From: Thermodesulfobacteriota bacterium
Lineage (GTDB): Bacteria; Desulfobacterota; BSN033; UBA1163
NCBI GenBank assembly: GCA_030024065.1
Contig: JASEIE010000034.1
Location: forward strand, 1 to 16,947
DNA length: 16,947 bases
Reading direction: 5' to 3'
The notes under the pieces are model-generated. The model was not told the origin of the DNA. It saw nothing but the letters and a program-made list of their open reading frames with translations, and made no database searches. A program made the translations under genes and the position numbers. This document shows, piece by piece, positions 7,561 to 15,773 of the stretch. Within the stretch, counting starts at the first letter, position 1; every line of letters begins with the position of its first letter.

Positions 7561-7863
7561 ATGCCGCAAGTGAGACTGAGAGTCAATCGATGGCTGGTCC
7601 ACCATGACGATGGGAATCCGACGAAGTTGGAGGAATTCTCTGTTTGCGCCGCTGGCGGCGATTCAATTCAGGAAGTCATTCGCCGGTTTGCTGCAACAAA
7701 TGAAGTTTTCCGCCGAGCTGTCTTTGATGAGAATGGCCAGCTTATCCAAGCGGGTATCGTCATCATAGTGAATGGGCGTATTATTAATCCGTACGACCCG
7801 TCTGAACCTACTCTTAAGGAAGACGACGAAATTTTGGTCCTCTCTATGGTCGCTGGTGGATGA
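7561..7863 (+). CDS. MoaD/ThiS-family ubiquitin-like sulfur carrier
   Basis: A 100-residue protein with a beta-grasp pattern: VRLRVNRWL at the N-terminus, a central helix region (DSIQEVIRRFAA), IVIIVNGRIINP and the C-terminal LKEDDEILVLSMVAGG. The terminal Gly-Gly, reached through a hydrophobic strand, is the hallmark of MoaD and ThiS, which are activated as thiocarboxylates to donate sulfur. Here it probably supplies the dithiolene sulfur of the W/Mo pterin used by the AOR encoded 49 bases upstream. It is somewhat longer than typical MoaD (about 80 residues). The ATG follows a weak CAGG site and no adenylating MoeB/ThiF partner is in the window. A role as a ThiS-like donor or as a protein modifier is not excluded. 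Confidence 0.85.
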   Translation: MPQVRLRVNRWLVHHDDGNPTKLEEFSVCAAGGDSIQEVIRRFAATNEVFRRAVFDENGQLIQAGIVIIVNGRIINPYDPSEPTLKEDDEILVLSMVAGG

Positions 7864-7877
7864 GGACTGATATTTAA

Positions 7878-7997
7878 GTGGAGAGCCAGCTGAGAAGGTT
7901 GTCGAAAGGCATGGACTTAGAGAAGGTCGAAGATATTCGCTCCCTTGTCCGATTACTGAGCGGAATAGAACCTGCCAACATCTGGAGTCCAGAATGA
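7878..7997 (+). CDS. Possible small protein of 39 residues, unknown function
   Basis: A GTG at 7878 opens 39 codons ending at TGA 7995-7997, directly after an in-frame TAA. The peptide has an amphipathic helix pattern (MDLEKVEDIRSLVRLLSGIE) and ends IWSPE. GAGGA at 7862-7866 lies about 11 bases before the GTG; an internal ATG at 7911 is the alternative start. It sits between the MoaD-like gene and the OYE gene in the same direction. No family is recognised. It may be a real small protein, the tail of a decayed gene, or chance. Confidence 0.3.
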   Translation: MESQLRRLSKGMDLEKVEDIRSLVRLLSGIEPANIWSPE

Positions 7998-8099
7998 GCA
8001 ACAATTTCGGGACGGGCCCCGATTTCTTGATGTTAATCCAGCGTACAAATCGAGGAGCCGGTCAAAACAACATCCCCTTGCTATAGGAAAGGAGACACT

Positions 8100-10070
8100 A
8101 TGACGATGGAGGCCATGTTCCCCAGGTTGTTCGAGCCAGCAAGCATCGGTGAGCTTAGGTTGAAAAATAGGATAGTGATGCTACCCATGCGGACAGCGTA
8201 TGCTGCGATTTCCGGTGAGGTCACACAGAAAACGATCGACCACTATGTTGGCAAAGCAAAGGGAGGGGTAGGACTGATCACGGTCGGAAATATATCGGTC
8301 TATCTCCCGACAACCCTTGGTCAACTCGTTCTCGATTCTGATTGGATGCTCATGGGCCAGTATGAACTTGTGGAAAAGGTTCATGATAACGGTGCCAAGA
8401 TCATAGCTCAATTGAACCATCCAGGAAGACAGCAATTTCCCGAGGCTCAACAGCCAGGGAAGGAATGGGTTCTTGTTTCTTCATCCCCCGTGCCCATGGA
8501 CCTGCATGGCAAAGTTACTTCCACACCCAAGGAGTTGAGCAAGGACGAGATTTACCAGTTCATCGAAAGATTTGCGAACGCAGCGGAACGGGCTAAACGC
8601 GTTGGCTATGATGCAGTTGAATTACATGGCGGCCACGGGTACTTGGTAAATCAGTTTATTTCCCCCACAGTCAATAAAAGGAGAGATGAGTTCGGAGGTG
8701 ATCTGGAAAATAGGATGCGACTCCCTCTTGAATTAATACGGGCAGTAAGGAAGGTCGTTGGCCCTAAATTCCCCATCGGCTTTCGCATCAGCGCTGTTGA
8801 GTTTGTGCCTGGAGGAATTACCCTGGAAGAATCGACCCTCATTGCCCAGATGCTCGAATCAGCGGGGGCCGCTTACATCAGTGTTTCGGCGGGTACTCAC
8901 GAGAATCCCCCGAAGGTCGTTGACCTGATGCGGGATACCGAGGGATGGCGAGAACCTATTTGGGAAGCCATTAAGAAAGTGGTTAAAGTGCCTATCATCG
9001 CCGGCGGGGGGTTAAGGCATCCTGACTTTTGTGAAAAATTGCTGACACAGGGCAAAGCTGATTTCATCGGTCTAGCTCGACCCCTTCTGGCGGATCCGGA
9101 GTGGCCTCGAAAGGCAAAGGAAGGAGAGGTGGAGGACATCCGTCTCTGCATTTCTTGCAACGAATGTCTTACCGGTTCTGCGCGGCGCCGACGCGGCGGA
9201 GGAGCCCGACGGTGTGCGATAAATGCATCTGCTGGTCGTGAGCGAGAGTTCGCTCAAGTCAACCCAGCTTCATCGCCCAAAAAGGTGATGGTCATTGGAG
9301 GGGGACCCGGAGGGCTCGAAGCCGCTCGGGTAGCTGCCATGCGGGGTCACAAGGTAACGCTCTATGAGAAAATGGAGAGGCTGGGAGGACAACTTCAAAT
9401 AGCTGGCAAACCCCAGAGCAAAAAAAGACTCCTATGGCTATGCGATTATCTAATTACACAGGTCAGGAAGCTCGGCGTAGAGGTCAAGTTGGGGGTGGAG
9501 GTGACCCCCAACTTAGTGGAAGAAACCAAGCCTGATGCTGTTATCGTCGCTACAGGGGCAGAGCCCGTTCTGCCCCCTATTCCCGGCATCGATGGCGAAA
9601 GGGTGTTGAATGCCTGGGATCTTCTTGGGGAGAAAGTAAAATTAGAAAAAGCGAGAGTCGCGGTTGTGGGCGGCGGAGTGATTGGTTGTGAGGTGGCTGA
9701 TTATCTGCTTGAGTCGGAAAATGGGGTGATTGTTATTGAACAACTCCCTGCCGTGGCGATCGACATGGAACCCTATCACCGGATTGGGATTCTGGAACAT
9801 TTCAAGAATAACCAGGTGGGCATCCTTACGGGTCGAAAAGCAACCCAGATCACAAGGGAAGGTGTGCAGGTAATAAACCTGGGAAATGGACAGGAAGAAT
9901 GGGTGTATGCTGACTGGGTGGTCGTAGCGGTGGGGACCAAACCTGTGAGCACCTTAGTCGATGGCTTGCAGGTCATGGTCCCAGAACTCTATTCTGTGGG
10001 CGATTGCAATGAGCCGCGAGTCATCATGGAGGCGATCTATGAAGGCTCCCTGGTCGGACGGCAAATCTGA
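8100..10070 (+). CDS. 2,4-dienoyl-CoA reductase/2-enoate reductase-like (OYE + Fe-S + FAD)
   Basis: A 656-residue three-part flavoprotein. Residues 1-340 are an old-yellow-enzyme TIM barrel with FMN: LFEPASIGELRLKNRIVMLP at the start, QLNHPGRQ, ELHGGHGYLVNQFISP, then KRRDEFGGDLENRMR. A [4Fe-4S] loop follows with C350, C353, C356 and C372; its arm is longer and richer in Arg/Gly (SARRRRGGGARR) than in E. coli FadH, and the first three Cys are spaced CxxCxxC. The last part has the FAD motif VMVIGGGPGGLEAARVAA, the NAD(P)H motif VAVVGGGVIGCEVADYL and the FAD tail YSVGDCNEPRVIMEA. Such enzymes reduce activated C=C bonds of dienoyl-CoAs or 2-enoates using NAD(P)H. A clear AAAGGAGAC site precedes the ATG. 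Exact substrate unknown. Confidence 0.92.
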   Translation: MTMEAMFPRLFEPASIGELRLKNRIVMLPMRTAYAAISGEVTQKTIDHYVGKAKGGVGLITVGNISVYLPTTLGQLVLDSDWMLMGQYELVEKVHDNGAKIIAQLNHPGRQQFPEAQQPGKEWVLVSSSPVPMDLHGKVTSTPKELSKDEIYQFIERFANAAERAKRVGYDAVELHGGHGYLVNQFISPTVNKRRDEFGGDLENRMRLPLELIRAVRKVVGPKFPIGFRISAVEFVPGGITLEESTLIAQMLESAGAAYISVSAGTHENPPKVVDLMRDTEGWREPIWEAIKKVVKVPIIAGGGLRHPDFCEKLLTQGKADFIGLARPLLADPEWPRKAKEGEVEDIRLCISCNECLTGSARRRRGGGARRCAINASAGREREFAQVNPASSPKKVMVIGGGPGGLEAARVAAMRGHKVTLYEKMERLGGQLQIAGKPQSKKRLLWLCDYLITQVRKLGVEVKLGVEVTPNLVEETKPDAVIVATGAEPVLPPIPGIDGERVLNAWDLLGEKVKLEKARVAVVGGGVIGCEVADYLLESENGVIVIEQLPAVAIDMEPYHRIGILEHFKNNQVGILTGRKATQITREGVQVINLGNGQEEWVYADWVVVAVGTKPVSTLVDGLQVMVPELYSVGDCNEPRVIMEAIYEGSLVGRQI

Positions 10071-10098
10071 TTCGCTTAAGACTAGGTGAGGTAATTCC

Positions 10099-10686
10099 AT
10101 GACGGTGAATATGGATGAGGTTGTTCAAAGGATAGGGAAGGATGGGGATCTGGCCAATAACACTTATACGCTGGGAGAGTTAGTCACTTCGGCTGAGCGG
10201 GAGGGACTTTCGTTAAGCCGTTTGGTCGTTGCCGAAGCCATGGCCAAAGAACGTAAGTCTTATAAAGAAATCCTTTCAGCAGTCATGGCGGAGTTTAAGC
10301 ATAACCTAGATGCCCTTGAGGTCGGTCTGACCTGGGGAAAGAGTTTTCTTCTAGGCACAGTCGGTTCTGACTTGGCTTCCTTGGGTGACCGGGCGCTGAT
10401 CGATGACTCCCTTATCAACTGGGCGGTAGTCAATACGCTGGCTACGGAGGTTGGGAATCACGAAATTGGCCTTCGCCCCTGCGCAGGGACCGGGGATTGC
10501 TGCCCGTATACCGGGTTGATCAGGGCGCTGCAGCAAGAGGGTTTTAGTGAAGAGCAAGTCGGGCTGGAAGCAGTCGAGGCCATAGAAGAGGCTGAGCAGA
10601 AGATCGTCCAAGCTGTACGAGACGGTCTCAGTCTGACCGAGGCCCGTAAGAAGTTTGGCTATCACGTGCTGCAGAGGAAGAAGTAA
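10099..10686 (+). CDS. Short protein resembling the N-terminal part of Fe-S L-serine dehydratase alpha domain
   Basis: A 195-residue protein. Residues 24-80 resemble the helical start of the serine dehydratase alpha domain (YTLGELVTSAEREGLSLSRL, then a long amphipathic helix). Residues 117-140 (VGNHEIGLRPCAGTGDCCPY) parallel the EVNA...PTAGSxGxxP signature of that family. Cys128, Cys134 and Cys135 sit there. The family is normally near 290 residues and has further cysteines and a second half; here the frame ends in a Lys/Arg-rich tail with a clean stop and no continuation in other frames. AGGTGAGG precedes the ATG. Placement between a reductase and an MmgE/PrpD gene suggests a hydratase, dehydratase or lyase part. 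Homology is judged by motif only and could be wrong. Confidence 0.55.
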   Translation: MTVNMDEVVQRIGKDGDLANNTYTLGELVTSAEREGLSLSRLVVAEAMAKERKSYKEILSAVMAEFKHNLDALEVGLTWGKSFLLGTVGSDLASLGDRALIDDSLINWAVVNTLATEVGNHEIGLRPCAGTGDCCPYTGLIRALQQEGFSEEQVGLEAVEAIEEAEQKIVQAVRDGLSLTEARKKFGYHVLQRKK

Positions 10687-10794
10687 CAAATCCGGTCCAG
10701 ACTTTACCTGTTAATCAACGTCGCACTGGAGAGTCGAATTTCAATGCTGAGCAAATCATGGAAAGCACTCTCGTGACGTAAAGGGAGTGAAAAG

Positions 10795-12177
10795 ATGGTA
10801 GAAGAGTTAGCATCGACTAAATCACTTGCCAGGTACGTTGCCAACACTCGATATGAGAACCTCTCAAAGGAGCTCCTTTGGGAAGCCAAGCGGCGGACTG
10901 CAGATGTTCTGTCTATTGGACTTTCGGGCTCAACTACGACCTCGGGCAGGGCTATGCGAGCCTTTGCCCGGGAGGTATCACCCACAGGGAAAGCTCGACT
11001 CTGGGGGAGCGGTGACACCGCAAAGGCTGAAATGGCTGCGCTTGCCAATGCGACCATGGCTTTCCACCTCGAACTGGATGATGTGCATCGAACCTCGCAC
11101 ACGCATCCGGGGATTTCGGTTATTCCAGCAGCTTTGGCAGTCTGCGAAGAGAGAGAACTTCCCCCGAGAGACTTCTTGACGGCCGTCGTCGTCGGCTACG
11201 ACGTAGTAACTCGTGTGGGCATGGCGGTGAGCCCTTCCATATACTTGGACAGGGTGTTTTTGGCTTCTGGGATACTGGCTCCTTTTGGAGCGGCCGCGGC
11301 CGTGGCGAATTTGTACCGACTGAATGAAGACGAAACGGCAAAACTGCTTGGAGTGGCTGCTTTCCTTTCTCCGTTGGCATTATTCGAAGCCTTTGCCAAA
11401 GGAGCACCCATCAAGAATACGGCCATGGGCTGGGGCAATTTGATCGGCGTCTGGGGGGTCAAACTCTCTGCCGTAGGCCTTTTCGGTCCGATCACTGCAG
11501 TCGAGGGAAACTTCGGATATGCAAAAGCGACAGCGGACACTTATGACCTGAGAAAAATTGAAGACGCAGCCAACGTCAACCGAGGCATCATCCATACGGG
11601 GATTAAGCCTTATTCGTGTTGCCGTCAGCATCACAGTGCTGTTGACGCCATCCTCGAACTGAGGGAAAAGCACCAACTGAAGCCTGAGCAGGTGGCTCGG
11701 ATCGTCATTCGCACGTTCGCAGTAGCAAGCCGGGGGAAGCATCAGCGTCCTGATACCGTCCCCAGTGCTACCTACAGTTGTCCTTTCACTATTGCCACTG
11801 CCCTCATGACAGGCTCCTGCTGGCGAGAGCAGTACACCGAGGAAAAGATCAAGGATCCCTATGTCCTGGCACTGGCTGAAAAGGTGGACGTGGTCAAGGA
11901 CGATGAGCTTGACGCTCTCTACGATGAAAAGTGGCCTGCCATCGTCGAAGTCACCACGAAAGACGGACGTCTCCTATCCGCACGGCGGGACATCATGAAA
12001 GGCGAACCTGAGGACCCTATCTCCGATGAAGAGCTGAAGCGAAAGTTCATTTCTCTGGCTGCCGACGCAGTAAGTGATGACCGTGCGGAGCAGCTGTGGC
12101 AGGCGATCTTTCGGCTGGAAGAGTTGAAGAGTGTTTCTGAACTGGCGAGATTGCTCCAGGTGGATAAGCTGTCCTGA
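10795..12177 (+). CDS. MmgE/PrpD family protein
   Basis: A 460-residue protein with the full-length MmgE/PrpD fold. The motifs are ELDDVHRTSHTHPGISVIPA (residues 93-112; D95/D96 and His104 in the active-site region), the large helical domain, K271-PYSCCRQHHSAVDA (equivalent to KxYPxCxxxHxxIDA) and SATYSCPFTIATAL. Members include 2-methylcitrate dehydratase, cis-aconitate decarboxylase and iminodisuccinate epimerase; all act on polycarboxylate-like substrates without Fe-S clusters or cofactors. AAAGGGAG precedes the ATG, 108 bases after the preceding stop. It is the last gene of the + strand set and faces the minus-strand cluster. Double Cys275-Cys276 in the active-site loop is noteworthy. Which reaction it performs cannot be decided from sequence. 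Confidence 0.9.
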   Translation: MVEELASTKSLARYVANTRYENLSKELLWEAKRRTADVLSIGLSGSTTTSGRAMRAFAREVSPTGKARLWGSGDTAKAEMAALANATMAFHLELDDVHRTSHTHPGISVIPAALAVCEERELPPRDFLTAVVVGYDVVTRVGMAVSPSIYLDRVFLASGILAPFGAAAAVANLYRLNEDETAKLLGVAAFLSPLALFEAFAKGAPIKNTAMGWGNLIGVWGVKLSAVGLFGPITAVEGNFGYAKATADTYDLRKIEDAANVNRGIIHTGIKPYSCCRQHHSAVDAILELREKHQLKPEQVARIVIRTFAVASRGKHQRPDTVPSATYSCPFTIATALMTGSCWREQYTEEKIKDPYVLALAEKVDVVKDDELDALYDEKWPAIVEVTTKDGRLLSARRDIMKGEPEDPISDEELKRKFISLAADAVSDDRAEQLWQAIFRLEELKSVSELARLLQVDKLS

Positions 12178-12547
12178 ACGAAACTTAAGTTGACGGTGGC
12201 AGCACCTCCAGAATTGTCGGTCAGGTTAAGCCGCTATCGCTTCAGGAAGATTCTTTCCCGCGCAACATTTCTTTCCCTCCATGAAGGTCTCTGATCTCTC
12301 CATGTTGAACACCCTCCCTTTCACCCAAAGGAGTGTGACCCATTTTTCCCCTTCTTACGATCTCACGACCCGGTAGTTAGGACAAGGTAGCCTCGTAAGT
12401 GAAAAAATGGTATTGACTCTCTGATTGCAAGAGGATGGCTGGTACACCTGACCTAACAAAAACTGCCAGAACGACATGTAAATAAAAAGATAATTTTCAC
12501 AATTTCATTTTACATATTGACAATAAATAGTTCCGAATTCGTTCCCT
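12178..12547. other. Convergent intergenic region with inverted repeats and a possible gene remnant
   Basis: No intact gene. CTTAAGTTGAC at 12184-12194 is an imperfect inverted copy of GTCAGGTTAAG at 12220-12230 (two mismatches), with a small GGTG/CACC hairpin inside; this could end the PrpD transcript. CTTACGA at 12354-12360 and TCGTAAG at 12393-12399 form another perfect inverted pair. On the minus strand a frame open from about 12354 to a stop at 12226-12228 includes a 25-codon ATG segment (MERSETFMEGKKCCAG...) that looks protein-like but has no recognised family. The A/T-rich stretch at 12480-12540 follows the CapA stop on the minus strand. Confidence 0.35.
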
Positions 12548-13675
12548 TCAAAGGCGAACTTCGATTTCATCTCCATTGATGATATATTCCGTACCGATCT
12601 TTTGGTTCCTAGTAATCCTCTCCAAATATTTCAATACGTTTGAAAACTCTTTGTCCTGCTGAGTCAGGACCTTTGGTTGAGAATCTTCGTTGATGAAGAC
12701 CGGGAGGAGGGAAACTTTCTTGATTTGTTTATCTGAAATGAGTATCTTGACGATCATCGACATCCGGGAATCAGCAGGGAACGGATAAGCTCTATATCTT
12801 GGATCGATCGTCCAACTGGGGTTAATCGCCATCAGCTCTTGCCAGCGCTCACTTTTCAAAACCGTTTCTGGCAGAGGGAGATCCAAAGCAAAGTTACAAA
12901 GACTGTAAAAAATGGGTTTGCCCTTATACACCTCAATCGGTTTTAGGATGTGAGCATGATGACCGATAATGGCATCACTCCCTGCATCTAAAGCTGCATA
13001 AGCACATTCTTTCTGATATTCAGCGATTTCAGCCTCTTTAAAATGAATGCCCCAATGCATGGATACAAAAACAATATCTGCTTGGGTTTTGGCTTGTTGG
13101 ATGTCCAGGATCATGGCAGCCTTGTCCGCTTCATGGGCAAAAGAGTGGACCCTTGCGGGTGTCCCGGGTTGGTCATGCTCAACCTGTTCATAAAATGTCC
13201 ATGCCCTCAAGGGAGCACACCCCGGTTTGTTGGATTCTGCCCAGTATCCCAAAGGGAGTATAGAGCTATAAGCCAGAAAAGCGATCTTTATTCCCTTACA
13301 CTCCATTACCTTCGGTTTACGGGCCTCCTCAATATTTCTGCCCACTCCGATGATGTCGACACCCGTTTGCTTCATCACGTCGATGGTATCGAGCAGGGCA
13401 TCAGCTCCCCAGTCCATGTGGTGATTGCTGGCAAAGGAGACGATATGAAAGCCTGCCCTCCGAATGGCTGGGGCATTCTGGGGATGGGCCCTTAATGGAA
13501 TACGAGCCTGGGGCAAGGGAGTTCCTCTTTCTGAATAGTTCGTCTCCAGTTGGCAGAAAGCGATGTCAGAAGACTGAATCAGGGGAGAGACAAAAGTAAA
13601 TATGGTATCAGGTTCCTTCCGATTTACTAACACGTCTCCTACGGCCAAAATTGTAATGTAATCCTTCTTAGTCAT
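12548..13675 (-). CDS. CapA family protein (poly-gamma-glutamate synthesis CapA-like, metallophosphatase fold)
   Basis: A 375-residue PGA_cap domain protein with the calcineurin-like metal-site pattern: VGDVLVNR (GD, residues 12-19), a QLETNYSERG segment, ASNHHMDWGADALLDT (N84, H85), SMHWGIHF (H207) and AIIGHHAHILKPIEVYKGKP (H239, H240, H242) followed by IFYSLCNF. The usual LGNF reads LCNF. CapA proteins of capsule operons have an N-terminal membrane anchor; this one starts MTKKDYITILAVGD with no signal or anchor, so it is cytoplasmic and no capBC-like genes are nearby. It follows the TRAP permease gene by 110 bases on the same strand, perhaps co-transcribed. Role here is unknown; hydrolysis of an amide, ester or phosphate bond is a guess from the fold. 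Confidence 0.88.
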   Translation of the reverse strand: MTKKDYITILAVGDVLVNRKEPDTIFTFVSPLIQSSDIAFCQLETNYSERGTPLPQARIPLRAHPQNAPAIRRAGFHIVSFASNHHMDWGADALLDTIDVMKQTGVDIIGVGRNIEEARKPKVMECKGIKIAFLAYSSILPLGYWAESNKPGCAPLRAWTFYEQVEHDQPGTPARVHSFAHEADKAAMILDIQQAKTQADIVFVSMHWGIHFKEAEIAEYQKECAYAALDAGSDAIIGHHAHILKPIEVYKGKPIFYSLCNFALDLPLPETVLKSERWQELMAINPSWTIDPRYRAYPFPADSRMSMIVKILISDKQIKKVSLLPVFINEDSQPKVLTQQDKEFSNVLKYLERITRNQKIGTEYIINGDEIEVRL

Positions 13676-13785
13676 TACTACCTACTTATTCTAATAAACT
13701 TTAGATTTTAGGGGATGTCCTACTGGTTATTTCATAACATTTCTTTTCCATAAAAAAATCCCACTAATTGGTCTTAATTCTCTGT

Positions 13786-15696
13786 TTATCCGTAACGTAG
13801 TCCGGGCAACCAAGTTGAAAGAGATGGGAAGATAGAAAAGAGGAACAAAGCGAGTCCCAATAAAATCAAAAAAGGCATAACTCCTTTAAATACTTCTCCA
13901 GAAGTTGCTTTTCCTATTCCCTGTAAAATAAATAAGTTTACCCCTTCTGGTGGCGATATTAATGCTATTTCCATATTGACGACCATTATGACTGCAAACC
14001 ATAAAGGACTAAACCCGAGTTGGACAATCAAGGGATGTAAAGTCGGCAAAGTAATCACCAAAATGGAGATAGCCTCTAGTGGCATTCCCATTAAAATCAG
14101 AAAAATATTAATAAAAATAATGATTAACCATGGAGGCAGTTGTAAAGACAAGATGTATTGTAAAGTGTTCTGTGCAATTTGCATCATCGTAATGGCTTGA
14201 CCCGTGATGTTTGCCCCTACAACAATGAGCAATATCATGGAGGAAGTCTTTGCCGCTTCTAATAATGTTTGCCTCAACATTGACCATGAAAAGGTTCTGT
14301 ACACAATAATACACATAAAAATACTATAGACCGTAGCCACTGCAGCAGATTCGGTAGGAGTAAAAATTCCTGTATAGATTCCTCCTAAAATGATGATGGG
14401 AGCGAATAAGACCCATATGCCTGATTTCGTGGCTATGAGCTTTTCGCGAAGGGTTGCACGGTCACCCCTTGGTAATTTCTTTTCGGAAAATCGATTTAAC
14501 AGAATGACGTACATCACAAGCATCCCTGTTAAAATCACACCAGGAATAGCACCAGCTAAAAACAATTGGGAAATGGATTCATCCGTCATGGACCCATAAA
14601 CCATCATGGGAATACTTGGGGGAATGAGGATACCCAAAGTTCCTCCTGCCGCGAGCAAACCAAAAACAAATTTTCTTTCATAGCCTCGGGAAAGCATCTC
14701 CGGTATGGCAATCAGGCTAATGGTAGCTGCCGTTGCTACACTTGAGCCCGATATAGCGGAAAAGACCCCACAAAAAAGTACTGAAGTTATTGCCAATCCT
14801 CCTGGAAAATGTCTCACCCAGACATTGATGAAGTTAAAGAGCTTGAAACTCACCTGTCCAACCGAAAAAATTATACCGCACAGAATAAAATATGGAATAG
14901 ACGTAAGAATTTCATTATCCAAAGTTCCATAAGTAACAAGCGGGATCTGAGCCATTATACCAGGTGATTTAAAATAGAATAGGAAACCCAACATACCAAA
15001 TAGACCTAATGCTAAAGAAACAGGCATCCCACAGAATAACAAGCTGACAAAAAGGATTGGCGCGGCAACTATGGTTACCTCCTTAATGTATAGAATGCCT
15101 ATGATAAGTAGGAAGATAAGGATTCCTGAGACTATAATCCCAGTTAAACTCGACCCCTCATCATTATTGACTCTAGAGTGGCGGAATCTCTCAAATAATC
15201 CGGCAATCTCACGTATATACTGAAGGGTCAGCACGATTCCCCCAATGGGAACAAGGGCAAGAAGTATAAATCGGGGGAATCTTAATATGGTAGCTGTTCG
15301 TTCCCCTAAATTATAAGCGTCGATGGTCAATTTTATCCCTTCCCAAATCAAGTAGAAGCAGAAAGTAAGAGCTAAAAAGGAAGTGACAATTTCTAAGATT
15401 CTGCTTGCCTGGGGAGAAAGCATATTGGGGATAATATCAACTCGAATATGGGCATTCTCTTTTAATGCATAGGCAATAGAGAATAAAGTACTCGCTACCA
15501 GCATATATATACTTACCTCGGTAACCCAGATACTCGGAGACCCGAAAAAATAACGCATAACGACTTCATAGAACATAGAAAGTGTTGCAAAGAGCAATAG
15601 GAACCCTCCAATGAACCCACCAACTTGGCTCTGCTTATCTATCCATGTAATTTTTCCCTTAACCGGATGATGAATCTTTTCCTTTTCAACCATCAT
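13786..15696 (-). CDS. TRAP transporter permease, fused DctQ-DctM
   Basis: A 636-residue integral membrane protein. The first part (about 20-180) is a four-helix DctQ small subunit with YEVVMRYFFGSPSIWVTEVS. From about residue 185 the DctM large subunit shows GMPVSLALGLFGMLGF, FCGVFSAISGSSVATAATIS, GLLAAGGTLGILIPPSIPMM and SQLFLAGAIPGV, the signature segments of the 11-13 helix Na+-coupled carrier. It imports an organic acid delivered by the binding protein encoded upstream. The start is set at the ATG at 15696 because GGGAG (15706-15702) sits 5 bases before it; an upstream TTG at 15795 would place 33 extra residues inside a GC-rich hairpin. Ends 110 bases before the CapA-like gene. Base composition is clearly A/T-richer than the + strand genes. 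Confidence 0.93.
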   Translation of the reverse strand: MMVEKEKIHHPVKGKITWIDKQSQVGGFIGGFLLLFATLSMFYEVVMRYFFGSPSIWVTEVSIYMLVASTLFSIAYALKENAHIRVDIIPNMLSPQASRILEIVTSFLALTFCFYLIWEGIKLTIDAYNLGERTATILRFPRFILLALVPIGGIVLTLQYIREIAGLFERFRHSRVNNDEGSSLTGIIVSGILIFLLIIGILYIKEVTIVAAPILFVSLLFCGMPVSLALGLFGMLGFLFYFKSPGIMAQIPLVTYGTLDNEILTSIPYFILCGIIFSVGQVSFKLFNFINVWVRHFPGGLAITSVLFCGVFSAISGSSVATAATISLIAIPEMLSRGYERKFVFGLLAAGGTLGILIPPSIPMMVYGSMTDESISQLFLAGAIPGVILTGMLVMYVILLNRFSEKKLPRGDRATLREKLIATKSGIWVLFAPIIILGGIYTGIFTPTESAAVATVYSIFMCIIVYRTFSWSMLRQTLLEAAKTSSMILLIVVGANITGQAITMMQIAQNTLQYILSLQLPPWLIIIFINIFLILMGMPLEAISILVITLPTLHPLIVQLGFSPLWFAVIMVVNMEIALISPPEGVNLFILQGIGKATSGEVFKGVMPFLILLGLALFLFSIFPSLSTWLPGLRYG

Positions 15697-15773
15697 ATAG
15701 ACTCCCACAAGGATATTCTTCAATAAATAATGTCTGAGAAGAATTTCAATTAAACTTGTAGATTTAGTAAAAG

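Noticed and set aside
13043..13495. 150-residue open frame on the + strand opposite the CapA-like gene
   Set aside because: It lies fully inside a well-supported minus-strand gene with conserved metal motifs and has no recognisable domain.
13740..13785. Possible terminator after the DctQM gene (CCAATTAGTGG followed by a T-run on the minus strand)
   Set aside because: The stem is only about 3 bp, too weak to call despite the seven T residues that follow.
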